Part shown: positions 49,911 through 59,271 of the stretch, piece by piece
Numbering within the stretch: the first letter of the stretch is position 1
Layout: every line of letters starts with the position of its first letter
NCBI RefSeq assembly: GCF_000215085.1
Contig: NC_015589.1
Coordinates: forward strand, 3,856,120 to 3,920,119
Direction: 5' to 3'
DNA length: 64,000 nucleotides
Source: Desulforamulus ruminis DSM 2154
Lineage (GTDB): Bacteria > Bacillota > Desulfotomaculia > Desulfotomaculales > Desulfotomaculaceae
The notes under the pieces: model-generated
The model's database searches: none
Seen by the model: the letters and a program-made list of their open reading frames with translations, nothing else
Told to the model about the DNA's origin: nothing
Program-made: the position numbers and the translations under genes

Positions 49911-52118
49911 TCAATCCAGGGTATTTAAAGACACCGTTGTTTTAAACAAATCACCGTCTACTTCAATCTCCAAACTTCCGCCATGAAGATCCACAATGGA
50001 TTTGGCAATGGCCAGTCCCAATCCGGAACCTTCCGTGTGGCGGGATGCATCGCCCCGTTTAAAGCGTTCAAACAGCTCATCCACATCTTCGCCAAGCTCA
50101 TATTTGGCCACATTTTTAAATACAATAACCGCTTTGTCGGGTAAAGCCTTGGCGGAAATATAGACCCGGGTATTTTCTAAGGAATATTTAAAAATATTGA
50201 CCAGCAGATTATCAAAAACGCGCCATAGTTTTTGTCCGTCCACCAGGGCGTAAAGGGGTTTATCCGGCTTTGACACCCGAATTTGCAAAGTTGACTTACT
50301 CATGGTTTCGTTGTGCTCAGCCAGTGCCTGTTGTAAAAGCTGAACCAGATCCACTCTGTCCTTTACCAGTTCAATGCTGCCGCTGGCCATTTTTGACGCT
50401 TCAAAAAGGTCGTCAATCAATACCTTTAGGCGTTTGGCTTTGCGATCAATGATCTGGATGTATGCTTCACGGTCTTCTTCGGCCAGGCCCGGGGTTTTCA
50501 GCAGTTCGGTATAGGTAATCACGGAAGTTAGCGGTGTTCGTAAGTCGTGGCTGACATTGGTAATCAGTTCTGTTTTTAATCGTTCACTCTTCGCTTGCTC
50601 CCTTTGGGAGGTTTTAACCCCGTGCTTTAAGGCATTGATATGTTGTGCCAAATGAGCCAACGGCGATTTGCCTTTTACCGGCAAGTCCGGTTCCAGATTT
50701 CCCTGCACCAGTTCACCCGTGTGACCCACAATACGGTTAAAATAGCCGGTGCTCCTTGCGATGAAATAGATCATGGGAAGCCCGATGACCAGACATACCG
50801 GAGCATAAACCAGCAGGACCCGGGGCTCAATCCCAACAATTACAATCCCCGCGCCGAAAGCAAATACCAGCAGCAAAACAATTAAAACCTGGATCCCCAC
50901 GCTGCGGATTAAAAAGGCGTCCTTAATCCCCCGGTAAACCCGGCAGAGCAAACTATTTCGCCATTCTTCCTTCAGCCCACAGCCATTCATTATCCTCTGC
51001 CAAAGAAAAAATCCCTGAACAGCGGTTATCGCAACCAAAAGGGCGGTCCCTATTGCATGAAAAAGAGTTTCTTTAATAAAAACCGGAGGGCTGCCATTCA
51101 CCTCATTCATGGTCAACAGCGTTAACGTAAATAACCCGAAAAAAGTCAGACTGATCACACTTACGTCAATGGGGATTAGATTATAGGCTCCTTGCCATTT
51201 TTCCCCGGCAACGAGCTGGGATAAAGGTATCTTCTTGTACAAATAAATACTGATGCCTAAAGCGATTACGGAACTCAAGGCGTAGATGAAAAAGATTCTT
51301 TGTTTTTCTTGATAGCCATTATAACTCCTGATGATACTGCTTGCTCCGGCTGTTGCTTTAGCCACCGCGATTTTTCCTTCGAACATCCGGTTTTTGGCAA
51401 ATGAATCGACCGTCTCGTTATATCCCCAATAATTCATCTGTTCCCCGGTTGAAAGATAGCCCTGCTCTGCCGTAGGATAACTGCGGATAAATAGGGTATT
51501 CCGGCTGTTTATCCACTCATCTACGTTCCTATCGGTTACTGCAGTTAAATTGGTAAAGACTTCACCGGTTGCAGTATCCTTTAAATAATACTTAAACTCG
51601 GTATTAAGCCTTGTAAACTCCGGACGATGACTTTCCAAGTTCCGGAAATACTCGTCAATCTCCTGTTCTTTTTCTTTTATAATTTTTTCCCGAACATATT
51701 CGTCGTTTTTAAAGTTATTAGTGATATCTTTTATTTTTTCATCTCTTTCGGCAGTATAGATATTGGCCAATTCATTGTTCCGGTTTGCCAAGGCATCTTG
51801 AATTTTACCTTCGTATTGATCCTGGATATCCGCAATTTGCACAGGCAGCTCTCCATAGCGGTAGCGATACTCATTTACTTCATCGTCGGTAACGGTAATC
51901 TCTTTTTTCATTTCTTCTTTACCCGGATTATTTAACTCAAATAGATTTAAGTAATCAGTAAATTGACTGAGTTGATCATCAAACCTCTGGGTTTGGAAAT
52001 AATCTCTTTGAAGGTACTCACTTCCGTGAAACACTCCCGATAGGGTGCCGCTCAAGCCAAAGGTAAACAATAATATCCAGGCCACCAGGCCGACTTTATT
52101 TTTCCATCTTGTAGCCAA
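49911..52118 (-). CDS. Sensor histidine kinase of VanS-like type
   Basis: A 735-residue membrane kinase. One transmembrane helix near residues 10-32 is followed by a 240-residue extracellular, Glu/Lys-rich coiled-coil-like domain (34-270), then several helices (about 275-430). The cytoplasmic part has a HAMP-like segment, HisKA with SHDLRTPLTSVITYTELL (His near 523) and HATPase_c with NLLVNIFKYS and GSGLGLAIAKSIVDLHGG. It overlaps the response regulator by 23 bp. TTG start. The stimulus is probably envelope stress, an inference from the large outer domain. Confidence 0.88.
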   Translation of the reverse strand: MATRWKNKVGLVAWILLFTFGLSGTLSGVFHGSEYLQRDYFQTQRFDDQLSQFTDYLNLFELNNPGKEEMKKEITVTDDEVNEYRYRYGELPVQIADIQDQYEGKIQDALANRNNELANIYTAERDEKIKDITNNFKNDEYVREKIIKEKEQEIDEYFRNLESHRPEFTRLNTEFKYYLKDTATGEVFTNLTAVTDRNVDEWINSRNTLFIRSYPTAEQGYLSTGEQMNYWGYNETVDSFAKNRMFEGKIAVAKATAGASSIIRSYNGYQEKQRIFFIYALSSVIALGISIYLYKKIPLSQLVAGEKWQGAYNLIPIDVSVISLTFFGLFTLTLLTMNEVNGSPPVFIKETLFHAIGTALLVAITAVQGFFLWQRIMNGCGLKEEWRNSLLCRVYRGIKDAFLIRSVGIQVLIVLLLVFAFGAGIVIVGIEPRVLLVYAPVCLVIGLPMIYFIARSTGYFNRIVGHTGELVQGNLEPDLPVKGKSPLAHLAQHINALKHGVKTSQREQAKSERLKTELITNVSHDLRTPLTSVITYTELLKTPGLAEEDREAYIQIIDRKAKRLKVLIDDLFEASKMASGSIELVKDRVDLVQLLQQALAEHNETMSKSTLQIRVSKPDKPLYALVDGQKLWRVFDNLLVNIFKYSLENTRVYISAKALPDKAVIVFKNVAKYELGEDVDELFERFKRGDASRHTEGSGLGLAIAKSIVDLHGGSLEIEVDGDLFKTTVSLNTLD

Positions 52119-52788
52119 TTCCCCATACCACCTTTAAATATCTTGGATTTTTTGGATCAATCTCAATCTTCTCTCGAATTTTACGAATATGTACAGCAAC
52201 GGTGTTTTCCGCATTATAGCCGGGTTCCCTCCACACCCGCTCATAAATTTCATTGATTGAAAATACCCGTCCGGCATTGGTCATTAATAATTCAACAATT
52301 TTGTATTCAAGGGGGGTTAGCTTGACAACCTCCCCGTGAACCGTCACTTCTTTGGCAGACTGGTCCAGTGTAAGGCCCTTCAGATCAATCACCTTTCTGA
52401 TTCCTTCGTAGGTGCCCAAAGTGACATATCTTCTTAACTGGGATTTGACCCGGGCCACCAATTCCAGCGGATTAAAGGGCTTTGTGACATAATCGTCGGC
52501 GCCAACTTGCAGCCCTAAAATTTTATCGGTATCCTCGGTTTTGGCACTTAAAATAATAATGGGAATGTTTTTCTTTTCCCGGATCTTAAAGGTTGTGGCA
52601 ATTCCATCCAGACGGGGCATCATGACATCCAAAATAATGAGATGAATCACCTGCTCATTTAATTTTTCAATGGCTTCAATCCCGTCCTTTGCTTTTATAA
52701 CGGTGATGCCTTCATTTTTCAAATAGATTTCTACGGCATCCCGGATTTCTTCTTCATCATCCACAACCAACACAAAGTAATGATCCAT
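52096..52788 (-). CDS. OmpR-family response regulator
   Basis: A 230-residue two-domain regulator. Receiver domain with VLVVDDEEEIRD and IILDVMMPRLDG (Asp54 phosphorylated) and K at DDYVTKPFNPLELV, then a winged-helix DNA-binding domain (VNGEVVKLTPLEYKIVELLMTNAGRVFSINEIYERVWREPGYNAENTVAVHIRKIREKIE). VanR-like. Partner of the kinase in the next gene. Confidence 0.95.
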   Translation of the reverse strand: MDHYFVLVVDDEEEIRDAVEIYLKNEGITVIKAKDGIEAIEKLNEQVIHLIILDVMMPRLDGIATTFKIREKKNIPIIILSAKTEDTDKILGLQVGADDYVTKPFNPLELVARVKSQLRRYVTLGTYEGIRKVIDLKGLTLDQSAKEVTVHGEVVKLTPLEYKIVELLMTNAGRVFSINEIYERVWREPGYNAENTVAVHIRKIREKIEIDPKNPRYLKVVWGIGYKMEK

Positions 52789-52965
52789 ATTCTACTTTCA
52801 CGCTCCTTTCAAGGGGTACTCCTGTTGAGCTAGCTAAATTATAAAAGGCAATTCTTAATATCCGGTCAGCAAAATATTTAAGATTTTCTTAAGTTCTTCA
52901 CCGCTAACAATGACACGTTTCAGCCATAAATACGTAACGGGGAAAAGTTCCCTCCCACTTAGGCA

Positions 52966-52998
52966 GAATAAAAGACCACAAGATTATTGCCTGTGGTC
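52966..52998 (-). terminator. Terminator of soluble chemoreceptor gene
   Basis: GACCACA and TGTGGTC pair; leftward reading continues TTTTATTC, 75 bp after the stop. Confidence 0.7.
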
Positions 52999-53073
52999 CC
53001 GTGCCGGATGAACAAAAAACAAGAGAAATGGATTTGTTCCGGGCTATTTATTTTATATCATGCTACGCCGGAG

Positions 53074-54078
53074 TTAAAGGGTTTCACAGATAATGGCCGA
53101 CCAGTTTTTCCCTTTATAAGCGTTATAACCCCGGGTATGGGCGTAGCCATAAATTTTGATATTGCCCCGGGCATCCTTATCCAAAAGATAGCCGTAGGTT
53201 TCTCCTTGCATGGCTCGCTGGGCTGCAGCAAGGTGTTTTAAATTAGCGGTTAAAATGTCCTTCCGGCTGCGACAGGCGATCACAAACCCTTCCTTATTAA
53301 TAATGAAGATGTCCCCATTATGGCCGATGCGCGCTGAATCAATAATGTCATAGATATATTCCCAATTAAACCGGGTGGAGAAATACCCCAAAATCTTCCC
53401 CTCTTCGCTGCGGATGGGACAGGTATAGGCTACGGTGTGAAAATTCTCCACGGCGGAATGATAAAGATCGCTGACAGAGATGGCATTGGCCGCTTTGGCT
53501 TCTATAAACCAGTCTTTATCCCCCATGTTTTTTCCAATCAGTTCACGCCGGACGCCTGCGGCAACAATTTCACCTTCATCCGTCAATACATAAAGATCAA
53601 GATAAACCTCATAGATTTCCACCAGGTTTTTCAAAAGCTCATTAGCTGCTGAAAAGCGCTCGGTATCCGCAGTACAAAAGCAATTTCTTACCTTATCAAA
53701 AGTTGCCCAAGCCTGGGCATCACAGTTGCGTTCAAAAAGATTCCTATCAATTTTATCAATGGTATCATAGGCTACATCCGCGGTTCGAACGGCCATTACC
53801 TCATTGGCCTTGCTTTGGATATTTTCAATAATTTTTGTGCTTTCTTTGGTAGAAGCTAAGCTGTTGGTGGCCAGTCTTTTAATTTCAGAAGCCACTACAC
53901 TAAATCCTCTGCCGGCATCTCCCGCTCTTGCTGCCTCAATGGCTGAGTTTAGTGACAATAAGTTTGTCCGTACCGCAATGTCTTCAATGGATTCAATGAC
54001 ATTGCTCATCTCTTGATTGGCATTTTTTAGTTCGCCGATTAGGACCGATGCATCGATAACCAGATCATTATTTGCCAA
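53074..54078 (-). CDS. Soluble chemoreceptor: signalling tip then Cache domain
   Basis: A 334-residue protein without transmembrane helices. Residues 20 to 75 contain the MCP signalling hairpin tip ([40 protein letters not shown]). Residues about 115 to 330 form a Cache-type sensor ([75 protein letters not shown]). The usual order is sensor first and signalling domain last, so here the order is inverted and the methyl-accepting part is minimal. It probably senses a cytoplasmic or carried ligand. TTG start with GGGGGGATAGG. Confidence 0.8.
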   Translation of the reverse strand: MANNDLVIDASVLIGELKNANQEMSNVIESIEDIAVRTNLLSLNSAIEAARAGDAGRGFSVVASEIKRLATNSLASTKESTKIIENIQSKANEVMAVRTADVAYDTIDKIDRNLFERNCDAQAWATFDKVRNCFCTADTERFSAANELLKNLVEIYEVYLDLYVLTDEGEIVAAGVRRELIGKNMGDKDWFIEAKAANAISVSDLYHSAVENFHTVAYTCPIRSEEGKILGYFSTRFNWEYIYDIIDSARIGHNGDIFIINKEGFVIACRSRKDILTANLKHLAAAQRAMQGETYGYLLDKDARGNIKIYGYAHTRGYNAYKGKNWSAIICETL

Positions 54079-54096
54079 AATCCTATCCCCCCAACA

Positions 54097-54127
54097 AAAA
54101 ATGGCCTACCTAAATATAAGGTAGGCC
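54097..54127 (-). terminator. Terminator of secreted protein gene
   Basis: GGCCTACCT and AGGTAGGCC pair; leftward reading continues ATTTTTTG. It lies 91 bp after the secreted protein stop. Confidence 0.8.
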
Positions 54128-54217
54128 CCGTTGCCATGTCATTATTATATAATAACTGCCACGATTTTCAAGTATCCGGGACCCGGCTTGTGAAATAATG
54201 AATGATGCGATCCGGTG

Positions 54218-55528
54218 CTACTCCCTTTTACTCACCTCTGCCTGCAGTAAATCCCACTGCCGGCCATTAAAACGCCACAACGAAGTGGCCTGGGCAATGG
54301 AATCGGCGTTACTGGTGCCTTTAATGGTTTGTACGCCTGCCAGTTCAAATATCCCGTCCTGGTTAACATCCACCGGCGCCAGAGAGTTGTAGCCGCCGTG
54401 CCAAACCTCTACTTTTTCCAAGAGTTTGCCGCCTTTATACACGTTCAGCTCCTGATAGAGATCCTTACGGTCCTGCAGATTAATGGTATAGGACTGCTTG
54501 GTCTCTTTTATAAATAACACCGCCTGATAATGATCCTGCAGGGAACCGGTAATATTTAATTGGTTTTCCTCTGCGGGTTGGTAAAGAATTCTTTCCTGCC
54601 CATCCTTTAAAGAGTAGATATGATGATTGTAATATCCGCCGCTGCCGCCGGTATTGGCCGTAACGAACAAATCCTTTACTTTATCCCCGTTAAAGTCCAA
54701 CAACTGCATTTCCGCGCCATAACCCCCGTCCGACTCCTCCGGCAGTTTAATTAAAATCCCCTGCTCCTCAGCCTTAGCCGGGTCCTCGGCCAACAAATAC
54801 AGGTGTTCCATATACATGGCGGTGTCGTCAAACCGTTTGCCCAACAGAGTGACACGCTCTTTTTGACCGTCGCCGGTTACATCCTCCAGCGCTTGCTGCA
54901 GAATATAGGTATTCTCCGGCAAGTTATACTTTTCCGCCTCCTGAAACAAAGCCGGTAAAATAGACATTTCCATGAAGCCGCCGGTATCTTTCAGGTTATA
55001 GACCACCCCGCCTTTAATCCAACCAGCGGAATAATCAGAGGAATCTCCCGGTTGACTTGTTTCTTGAAGGGTTGGTTCATTGAGTGCCCGGGTTATTTGC
55101 TGCATCAATTCTTCCCGGTTGGTTTCTTTCGGGAAATGAAGGGTGATCTGTTGAATACGCTGGGTTTTGTCCCCGGAAACAGCATACTCTGCCAGCACGG
55201 GCTTTTCCATTGCAAACCATCTCTCTGTAAATTGCACTTGGGACAGGATTTTCCCAGCGATACCGGTGCTATATTGCAATTGGCCCCCCGGTTGCAACTC
55301 CAACAATTCCTGGTAGTTCAGGCCTAGAATCGTAAGGGGGTCCCGGACCAACAGGCCGGTCTGATCCGCAACGGAATCAAGGGCCGGCAGACTGTTTACC
55401 GCTGAAGGGTCCGGAGGCTGGGTGGCTGCAAGGGCCGGTGAAGCAGCGTGTCCCCCGGCCAGGATGGCCGCTGCCAGAATAAAGGCGCATGCTTGTCGCT
55501 TCACGCTTTTTTTAATTTGTCTTTTCAT
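54218..55528 (-). CDS. Secreted protein with FG-GAP/VCBS-like calcium motifs
   Basis: A 436-residue protein with a signal peptide (KRQACAFILAAAILAGGHAASPALAA, cleavage near 34). Three DxDGD-like loops occur at DVTGDGQKE (about 218), DFNGDKVKD (about 278) and DVNQDGIFE (about 395), the pattern of FG-GAP or VCBS beta-propeller repeats that bind calcium. The first 200 residues include an unassigned domain. It is probably an exported surface or cell-wall protein. Expression is alone, with its own terminator. Confidence 0.75.
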   Translation of the reverse strand: MKRQIKKSVKRQACAFILAAAILAGGHAASPALAATQPPDPSAVNSLPALDSVADQTGLLVRDPLTILGLNYQELLELQPGGQLQYSTGIAGKILSQVQFTERWFAMEKPVLAEYAVSGDKTQRIQQITLHFPKETNREELMQQITRALNEPTLQETSQPGDSSDYSAGWIKGGVVYNLKDTGGFMEMSILPALFQEAEKYNLPENTYILQQALEDVTGDGQKERVTLLGKRFDDTAMYMEHLYLLAEDPAKAEEQGILIKLPEESDGGYGAEMQLLDFNGDKVKDLFVTANTGGSGGYYNHHIYSLKDGQERILYQPAEENQLNITGSLQDHYQAVLFIKETKQSYTINLQDRKDLYQELNVYKGGKLLEKVEVWHGGYNSLAPVDVNQDGIFELAGVQTIKGTSNADSIAQATSLWRFNGRQWDLLQAEVSKRE

Positions 55529-55733
55529 GATATGGAGTCTCCTCTCGGGCGATGGTAGTTGATAATTCTATGTTACTTTAACCGGACGACAAAAGGGTTA
55601 CAAATCGGTTAAAATAATCGTGGCCTTCGGCCTGCACCGCTTCTCCGCTGGCAACAAAGCGAAAAAGCAATTTTTTGTATTTCTAAGACCTAAAATTGGA
55701 AGCTATGAGTTCCCTTTATAAGCGGATAATGAT

Positions 55734-55759
55734 AAAAACCCGGTTAAAACCGGGTTTTT
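55734..55759 (-). terminator. Terminator of ABC permease gene
   Basis: AAAAACCCGGTT and AACCGGGTTTTT form a perfect 12-bp inverted repeat; bidirectional in form. Confidence 0.85.
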
Positions 55760-55802
55760 GTCTCCATAGGTCAAATGAAGGATGCCTCGCTCACTGCTTA
55801 TG

Positions 55803-57806
55803 CTATAATCGCTCTTTAATAAAGGAGGGAACTTGCTCCTCGTTAAAACTTCCATACCCGATGTTGCCATACCCCTCGGCATAAAATCCGATAATGTACC
55901 GGCGGTTACGATTTTCTCCCCATACATCGGTTTGGCTTCTTAAACATTCTTCAACCTGGCTTTTATCCCGGATTTCCAGTCTCTTGGTGCTCTTTTCATT
56001 AATCCATTCCCCGTTTCGCCGCTTTTCCTCCCACTGCTGGAAGTCCTCGATTTTTTCTACCACAACATAGTCGATCTCTTCCGGTAGAATTCTGGCCTTG
56101 TCTAAATAACCCTTTTGTTCCAGCCAGGCCTCAAAACGAACGTAAGACTTTTTCCAAGAGGCGCCAAAGGAGATCTCCGTTCTTTCCCGATCCATGTCCG
56201 GATACAAATCCAAATACTTTTTCAGCTTGTCATTGGCAATGGACAAATGAATACTGGCCCAAGGAACCTTGTTGTCGGTCATCTGCTCATAGGTTTCATC
56301 TTCAATATCCTGCCGTAATACTTCGATGGCTTCGTTAATCTCCTCCGGGTCCAGGATAACGGCCTTTTTATCCTGCCGGCTATAGGCGGGACGAATGGTA
56401 ATTTTTTCAACATCCGGACTATCTACTTTAAAAACTTCATATTGAAATTTTTTGTATTCCATAGACTCACAAATGGGTTTTAAATATTGGGCATAACGAT
56501 CGTGAGCAACAGAATAACCCCTGGTTAATTGACTGCCGTCCTTTAGCTGATATACGAAGACCATTTGCTCGGTTGATTTTTTATCCCCATATTTATTTTC
56601 CGACCGGTCCGCCACCAGTTGCCTGTGCAGTCCTTGAATATTGGCGATGTCTTTTTGCTCAACATATACATTCTGTCCGTTTCTCAGTTCGTAAAAGCCA
56701 CTGCCAAAAGCAACGCTTTCGATCTCACTAACGTCGGGAAGTTTCTTCTCATAACCAACCAGATCAACCTGCAGCCCTAATAAGAGGACCATGGCTACAA
56801 CCGCATAAATTAAATAGCCTTTTATATTTTTAAAAACCCAAAAGGATTTTTTGAGAATCATTTCTGCGCTAAAATAGCCAAGCAAGGAGCCTGCCAGGTA
56901 GCCAAATAAAATCCAGCCGATGTGCTGCTGGGAATGTTTAAAATAAAAGCCTGCCACTAACATGGCGCATAGGGTTACGCCGTATTTAAAAATCCAGCGA
57001 AATTGTTGAAAGCCAATAGTCTGAGAAGCCACTTCCATTTTTCTCTTACGGTATAAAAATTCAGATACAAAATACAATACCAGACAAAGAAGGATATCTG
57101 TAATGACTTCGGCGCTGCTCATATGATCCTTAAACCCTTCTATCAGTCTTACTACCGGGGAAAGGGCGGCCTCCTGCAGCGCTATATTAAAGGTAAATCC
57201 ATAGAGGAAGGTGTCCAAAGCGGTTGTGAACAAAACCGTTAATCCTAAAGGCAGGAACAGGAAGATGACGGTGATAACCCCCTGAACGACGGACATACCC
57301 ACCAGCGTGCCCACAAAAACACAAACAAGGAAGATCAGCAGCTCCATTAAGATGATAAAACCGGCCCATTGAACAATATCCTGAAAGCCGTAGTAGCTTC
57401 CTAAGCCCAGCGCACCGTTCAATATCCAGGAAAGCAGGGCTGTTATGAATACCGGCAAAGTCAGCAGTACCAAGCCGGTTAAAATATGGGTCCGGTATAA
57501 GACCTGTCTTTTAACGGGCAGACTGTGCATCATATCTGACGTTGCCTTTACCTGCATATAACGAAAGATAAAAATTCCGGTGAAAATGGCAAAAGCTAAG
57601 ACAAAGATGGACAGCTCATCTCCGTTACCGGGGTAAAATAAATCCTTTAAAAGGGTGTAATTGGGCTCTTCCTGGCCATGGATCATTAAGATATGTAGCG
57701 GCACAATAAAGACCAAAGCCAGTGTGTACAAAATGCCGATCCAACTGAATCTTTTTAAATCGTCGATAAAAATGCCTTTATTAAAAAATGACGTTCTCAA
57801 TGGCAT
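55803..57806 (-). CDS. Large ABC transporter permease, YtrC-like
   Basis: A 667-residue membrane protein with a first helical block (residues about 20 to 310, roughly six to eight helices), a further helix near 350, and a long extracytoplasmic or cytosolic C-terminal domain without recognised motif. Its gene overlaps the ATPase gene by 26 bp, so together with the GntR gene it forms an ytrABC-like unit. The start is the ATG with GGGGGGATCGG. The transported substrate is unknown; related systems respond to cell-wall antibiotics. Confidence 0.7.
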   Translation of the reverse strand: MPLRTSFFNKGIFIDDLKRFSWIGILYTLALVFIVPLHILMIHGQEEPNYTLLKDLFYPGNGDELSIFVLAFAIFTGIFIFRYMQVKATSDMMHSLPVKRQVLYRTHILTGLVLLTLPVFITALLSWILNGALGLGSYYGFQDIVQWAGFIILMELLIFLVCVFVGTLVGMSVVQGVITVIFLFLPLGLTVLFTTALDTFLYGFTFNIALQEAALSPVVRLIEGFKDHMSSAEVITDILLCLVLYFVSEFLYRKRKMEVASQTIGFQQFRWIFKYGVTLCAMLVAGFYFKHSQQHIGWILFGYLAGSLLGYFSAEMILKKSFWVFKNIKGYLIYAVVAMVLLLGLQVDLVGYEKKLPDVSEIESVAFGSGFYELRNGQNVYVEQKDIANIQGLHRQLVADRSENKYGDKKSTEQMVFVYQLKDGSQLTRGYSVAHDRYAQYLKPICESMEYKKFQYEVFKVDSPDVEKITIRPAYSRQDKKAVILDPEEINEAIEVLRQDIEDETYEQMTDNKVPWASIHLSIANDKLKKYLDLYPDMDRERTEISFGASWKKSYVRFEAWLEQKGYLDKARILPEEIDYVVVEKIEDFQQWEEKRRNGEWINEKSTKRLEIRDKSQVEECLRSQTDVWGENRNRRYIIGFYAEGYGNIGYGSFNEEQVPSFIKERL

Positions 57807-58680
57807 AGCCGATCCCCCCCATTTCATAGATAAAGATTTCTTCCAGGGTCAAAGGCAAAATATCCAAGATCACCGGATCATGCTTTTTAAACTGCCTTAT
57901 CATCTCCTCTTTGTGGCCACGAATAATAAAAAGCCTGACACTGCCCCGGCTCTCTTCATATAAGACCGGAATATCCTGCAGAATTGGGCCGGATACCTCT
58001 TGTTTAAAAGCCACCTGAACCTTATGGATGTCCGACTTTAAATCATCCAGTTCCTTCTCCAAGATCAACGCGCCCCGGTGCAAAATACCGATGGTGTCAC
58101 AAAGGTCCTCCAGTTCCCTCAGATTATGAGAGGAGATTAAAACGGTCATATTTCTCTCCGCCACATCCTGAATGATTAAATTTTTTACCTTCTGCCGCAT
58201 CACAGGGTCCAGACCGTCCAAAGGCTCATCTAAAATTAGATATTCCGGCATGGCGGATAAAGCCAGCCAAAAAGCCACCTGCCTTTGCATGCCCTTAGAA
58301 AGTCGATTTATCTTTTTGTTGATGTCAATATCAAAAGCTGTTTTTAACTTTTCAAAACGTTCCTGGTTCCAGGTAGGATAAATATTTTTATAAAAATTGG
58401 CCATATCCCGCACAGAGTAGGTTGAAAAAAAGTACAAAGTATCCGGAATGAAAATAACTTTTGCTTTAATCTCCACATTTTCAAATACCTCCTGGCCGGC
58501 CATATAACCCTTTCCCTCATCCCCTTGGTATACTCCCGCCAGGATTTTTAGAAGGGTGGTTTTCCCCGCTCCATTGGACCCGATTAATCCGTAAACAGAA
58601 CCTTTATTGATCCTGAGGGTTACTTCTTTTAAAGCCTTGACGTCCTCGAAGGACTTACTTACCCCTTTTATTTCAATCAC
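57781..58680 (-). CDS. ABC transporter ATP-binding protein
   Basis: A 299-residue ATPase with Walker A GSNGAGKTT (34-42), signature LSKGMQRQVAF and Walker B YLILDEPLDGLD. C-terminal extension of about 80 residues follows the nucleotide domain, as in YtrB/BcrA-type exporters. Overlaps both neighbours, so the three are coupled. GTG start with GAGGGG. Confidence 0.92.
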   Translation of the reverse strand: MIEIKGVSKSFEDVKALKEVTLRINKGSVYGLIGSNGAGKTTLLKILAGVYQGDEGKGYMAGQEVFENVEIKAKVIFIPDTLYFFSTYSVRDMANFYKNIYPTWNQERFEKLKTAFDIDINKKINRLSKGMQRQVAFWLALSAMPEYLILDEPLDGLDPVMRQKVKNLIIQDVAERNMTVLISSHNLRELEDLCDTIGILHRGALILEKELDDLKSDIHKVQVAFKQEVSGPILQDIPVLYEESRGSVRLFIIRGHKEEMIRQFKKHDPVILDILPLTLEEIFIYEMGGIGYAIENVIF

Positions 58681-59062
58681 TTCGCTTACCCCTCCTCACC
58701 GTGCTATGGACCTGAGAAACAACGGCTAAAATTTCTTCCTGTTTCATGCCCAGATACATAGCCTCCGATAAAACTTTAATTAATTCTTCTTTTAACCGGG
58801 CCAGCTTTTCATCATTTTTATGATGGCTTATGCTGGCTACAAAACTTCCTTTCCCCGGCAGGGAGTAAATATATCCTTGTCTTTCCAACTCCCGATAGGC
58901 CTTTTGAATGGTATTTGGATTAATGGTCAACTGCTGGGCCAGGGTCCGTACCGATGGCAGTTGTTCGTCTGCTTTTAAAACTTCATTGATAATGGATTCC
59001 TTAAATTTTTCCACCAACTGTTCATAAATGGGTAAGCGACTTCTTAAATCCAAATCAAACAT
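58673..59062 (-). CDS. GntR-family regulator, YtrA type
   Basis: A 129-residue short GntR regulator: HTH RLPIYEQLVEKFKESIINEVLKADEQLPSVRTLAQQLTINPNTIQKAYRELERQGYIYSLPGKGSFVA (8-75) and a short C-terminal helical dimerisation tail, the YtrA subfamily. It should repress the promoter just upstream. The ATG is the first gene of the operon and its end overlaps the ATPase start. Confidence 0.93.
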   Translation of the reverse strand: MFDLDLRSRLPIYEQLVEKFKESIINEVLKADEQLPSVRTLAQQLTINPNTIQKAYRELERQGYIYSLPGKGSFVASISHHKNDEKLARLKEELIKVLSEAMYLGMKQEEILAVVSQVHSTVRRGKRSD

Positions 59063-59084
59063 GGGCTCCCCCCTTCCGCACCAT

Positions 59085-59138
59085 CTGTACTATTACTGCC
59101 AATACAGTTATTATAGATGAGCCCTCTTGCTTTGTAAA
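59085..59138 (-). promoter_or_regulatory. Promoter and YtrA operator
   Basis: Read leftward, TTTACA (59138-59133), 17 bp, TATAAT (59115-59110), then the inverted repeat CTGTA-N13-TACAG (59107-59085). The repeat at the start point is a likely YtrA-type binding site. Confidence 0.7.
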
Positions 59139-59271
59139 GACTAAAAAATAATCATCGCCTTTACCCATGGCACGGGTTGCCATAAGTAAAGGCGGATTTG
59201 CTTCGGTCATGCTCGTATCCATACCCTGTGCCTGCCGTCGGTTTGTTCTTCCATAGGTCAGGGATAACGAA

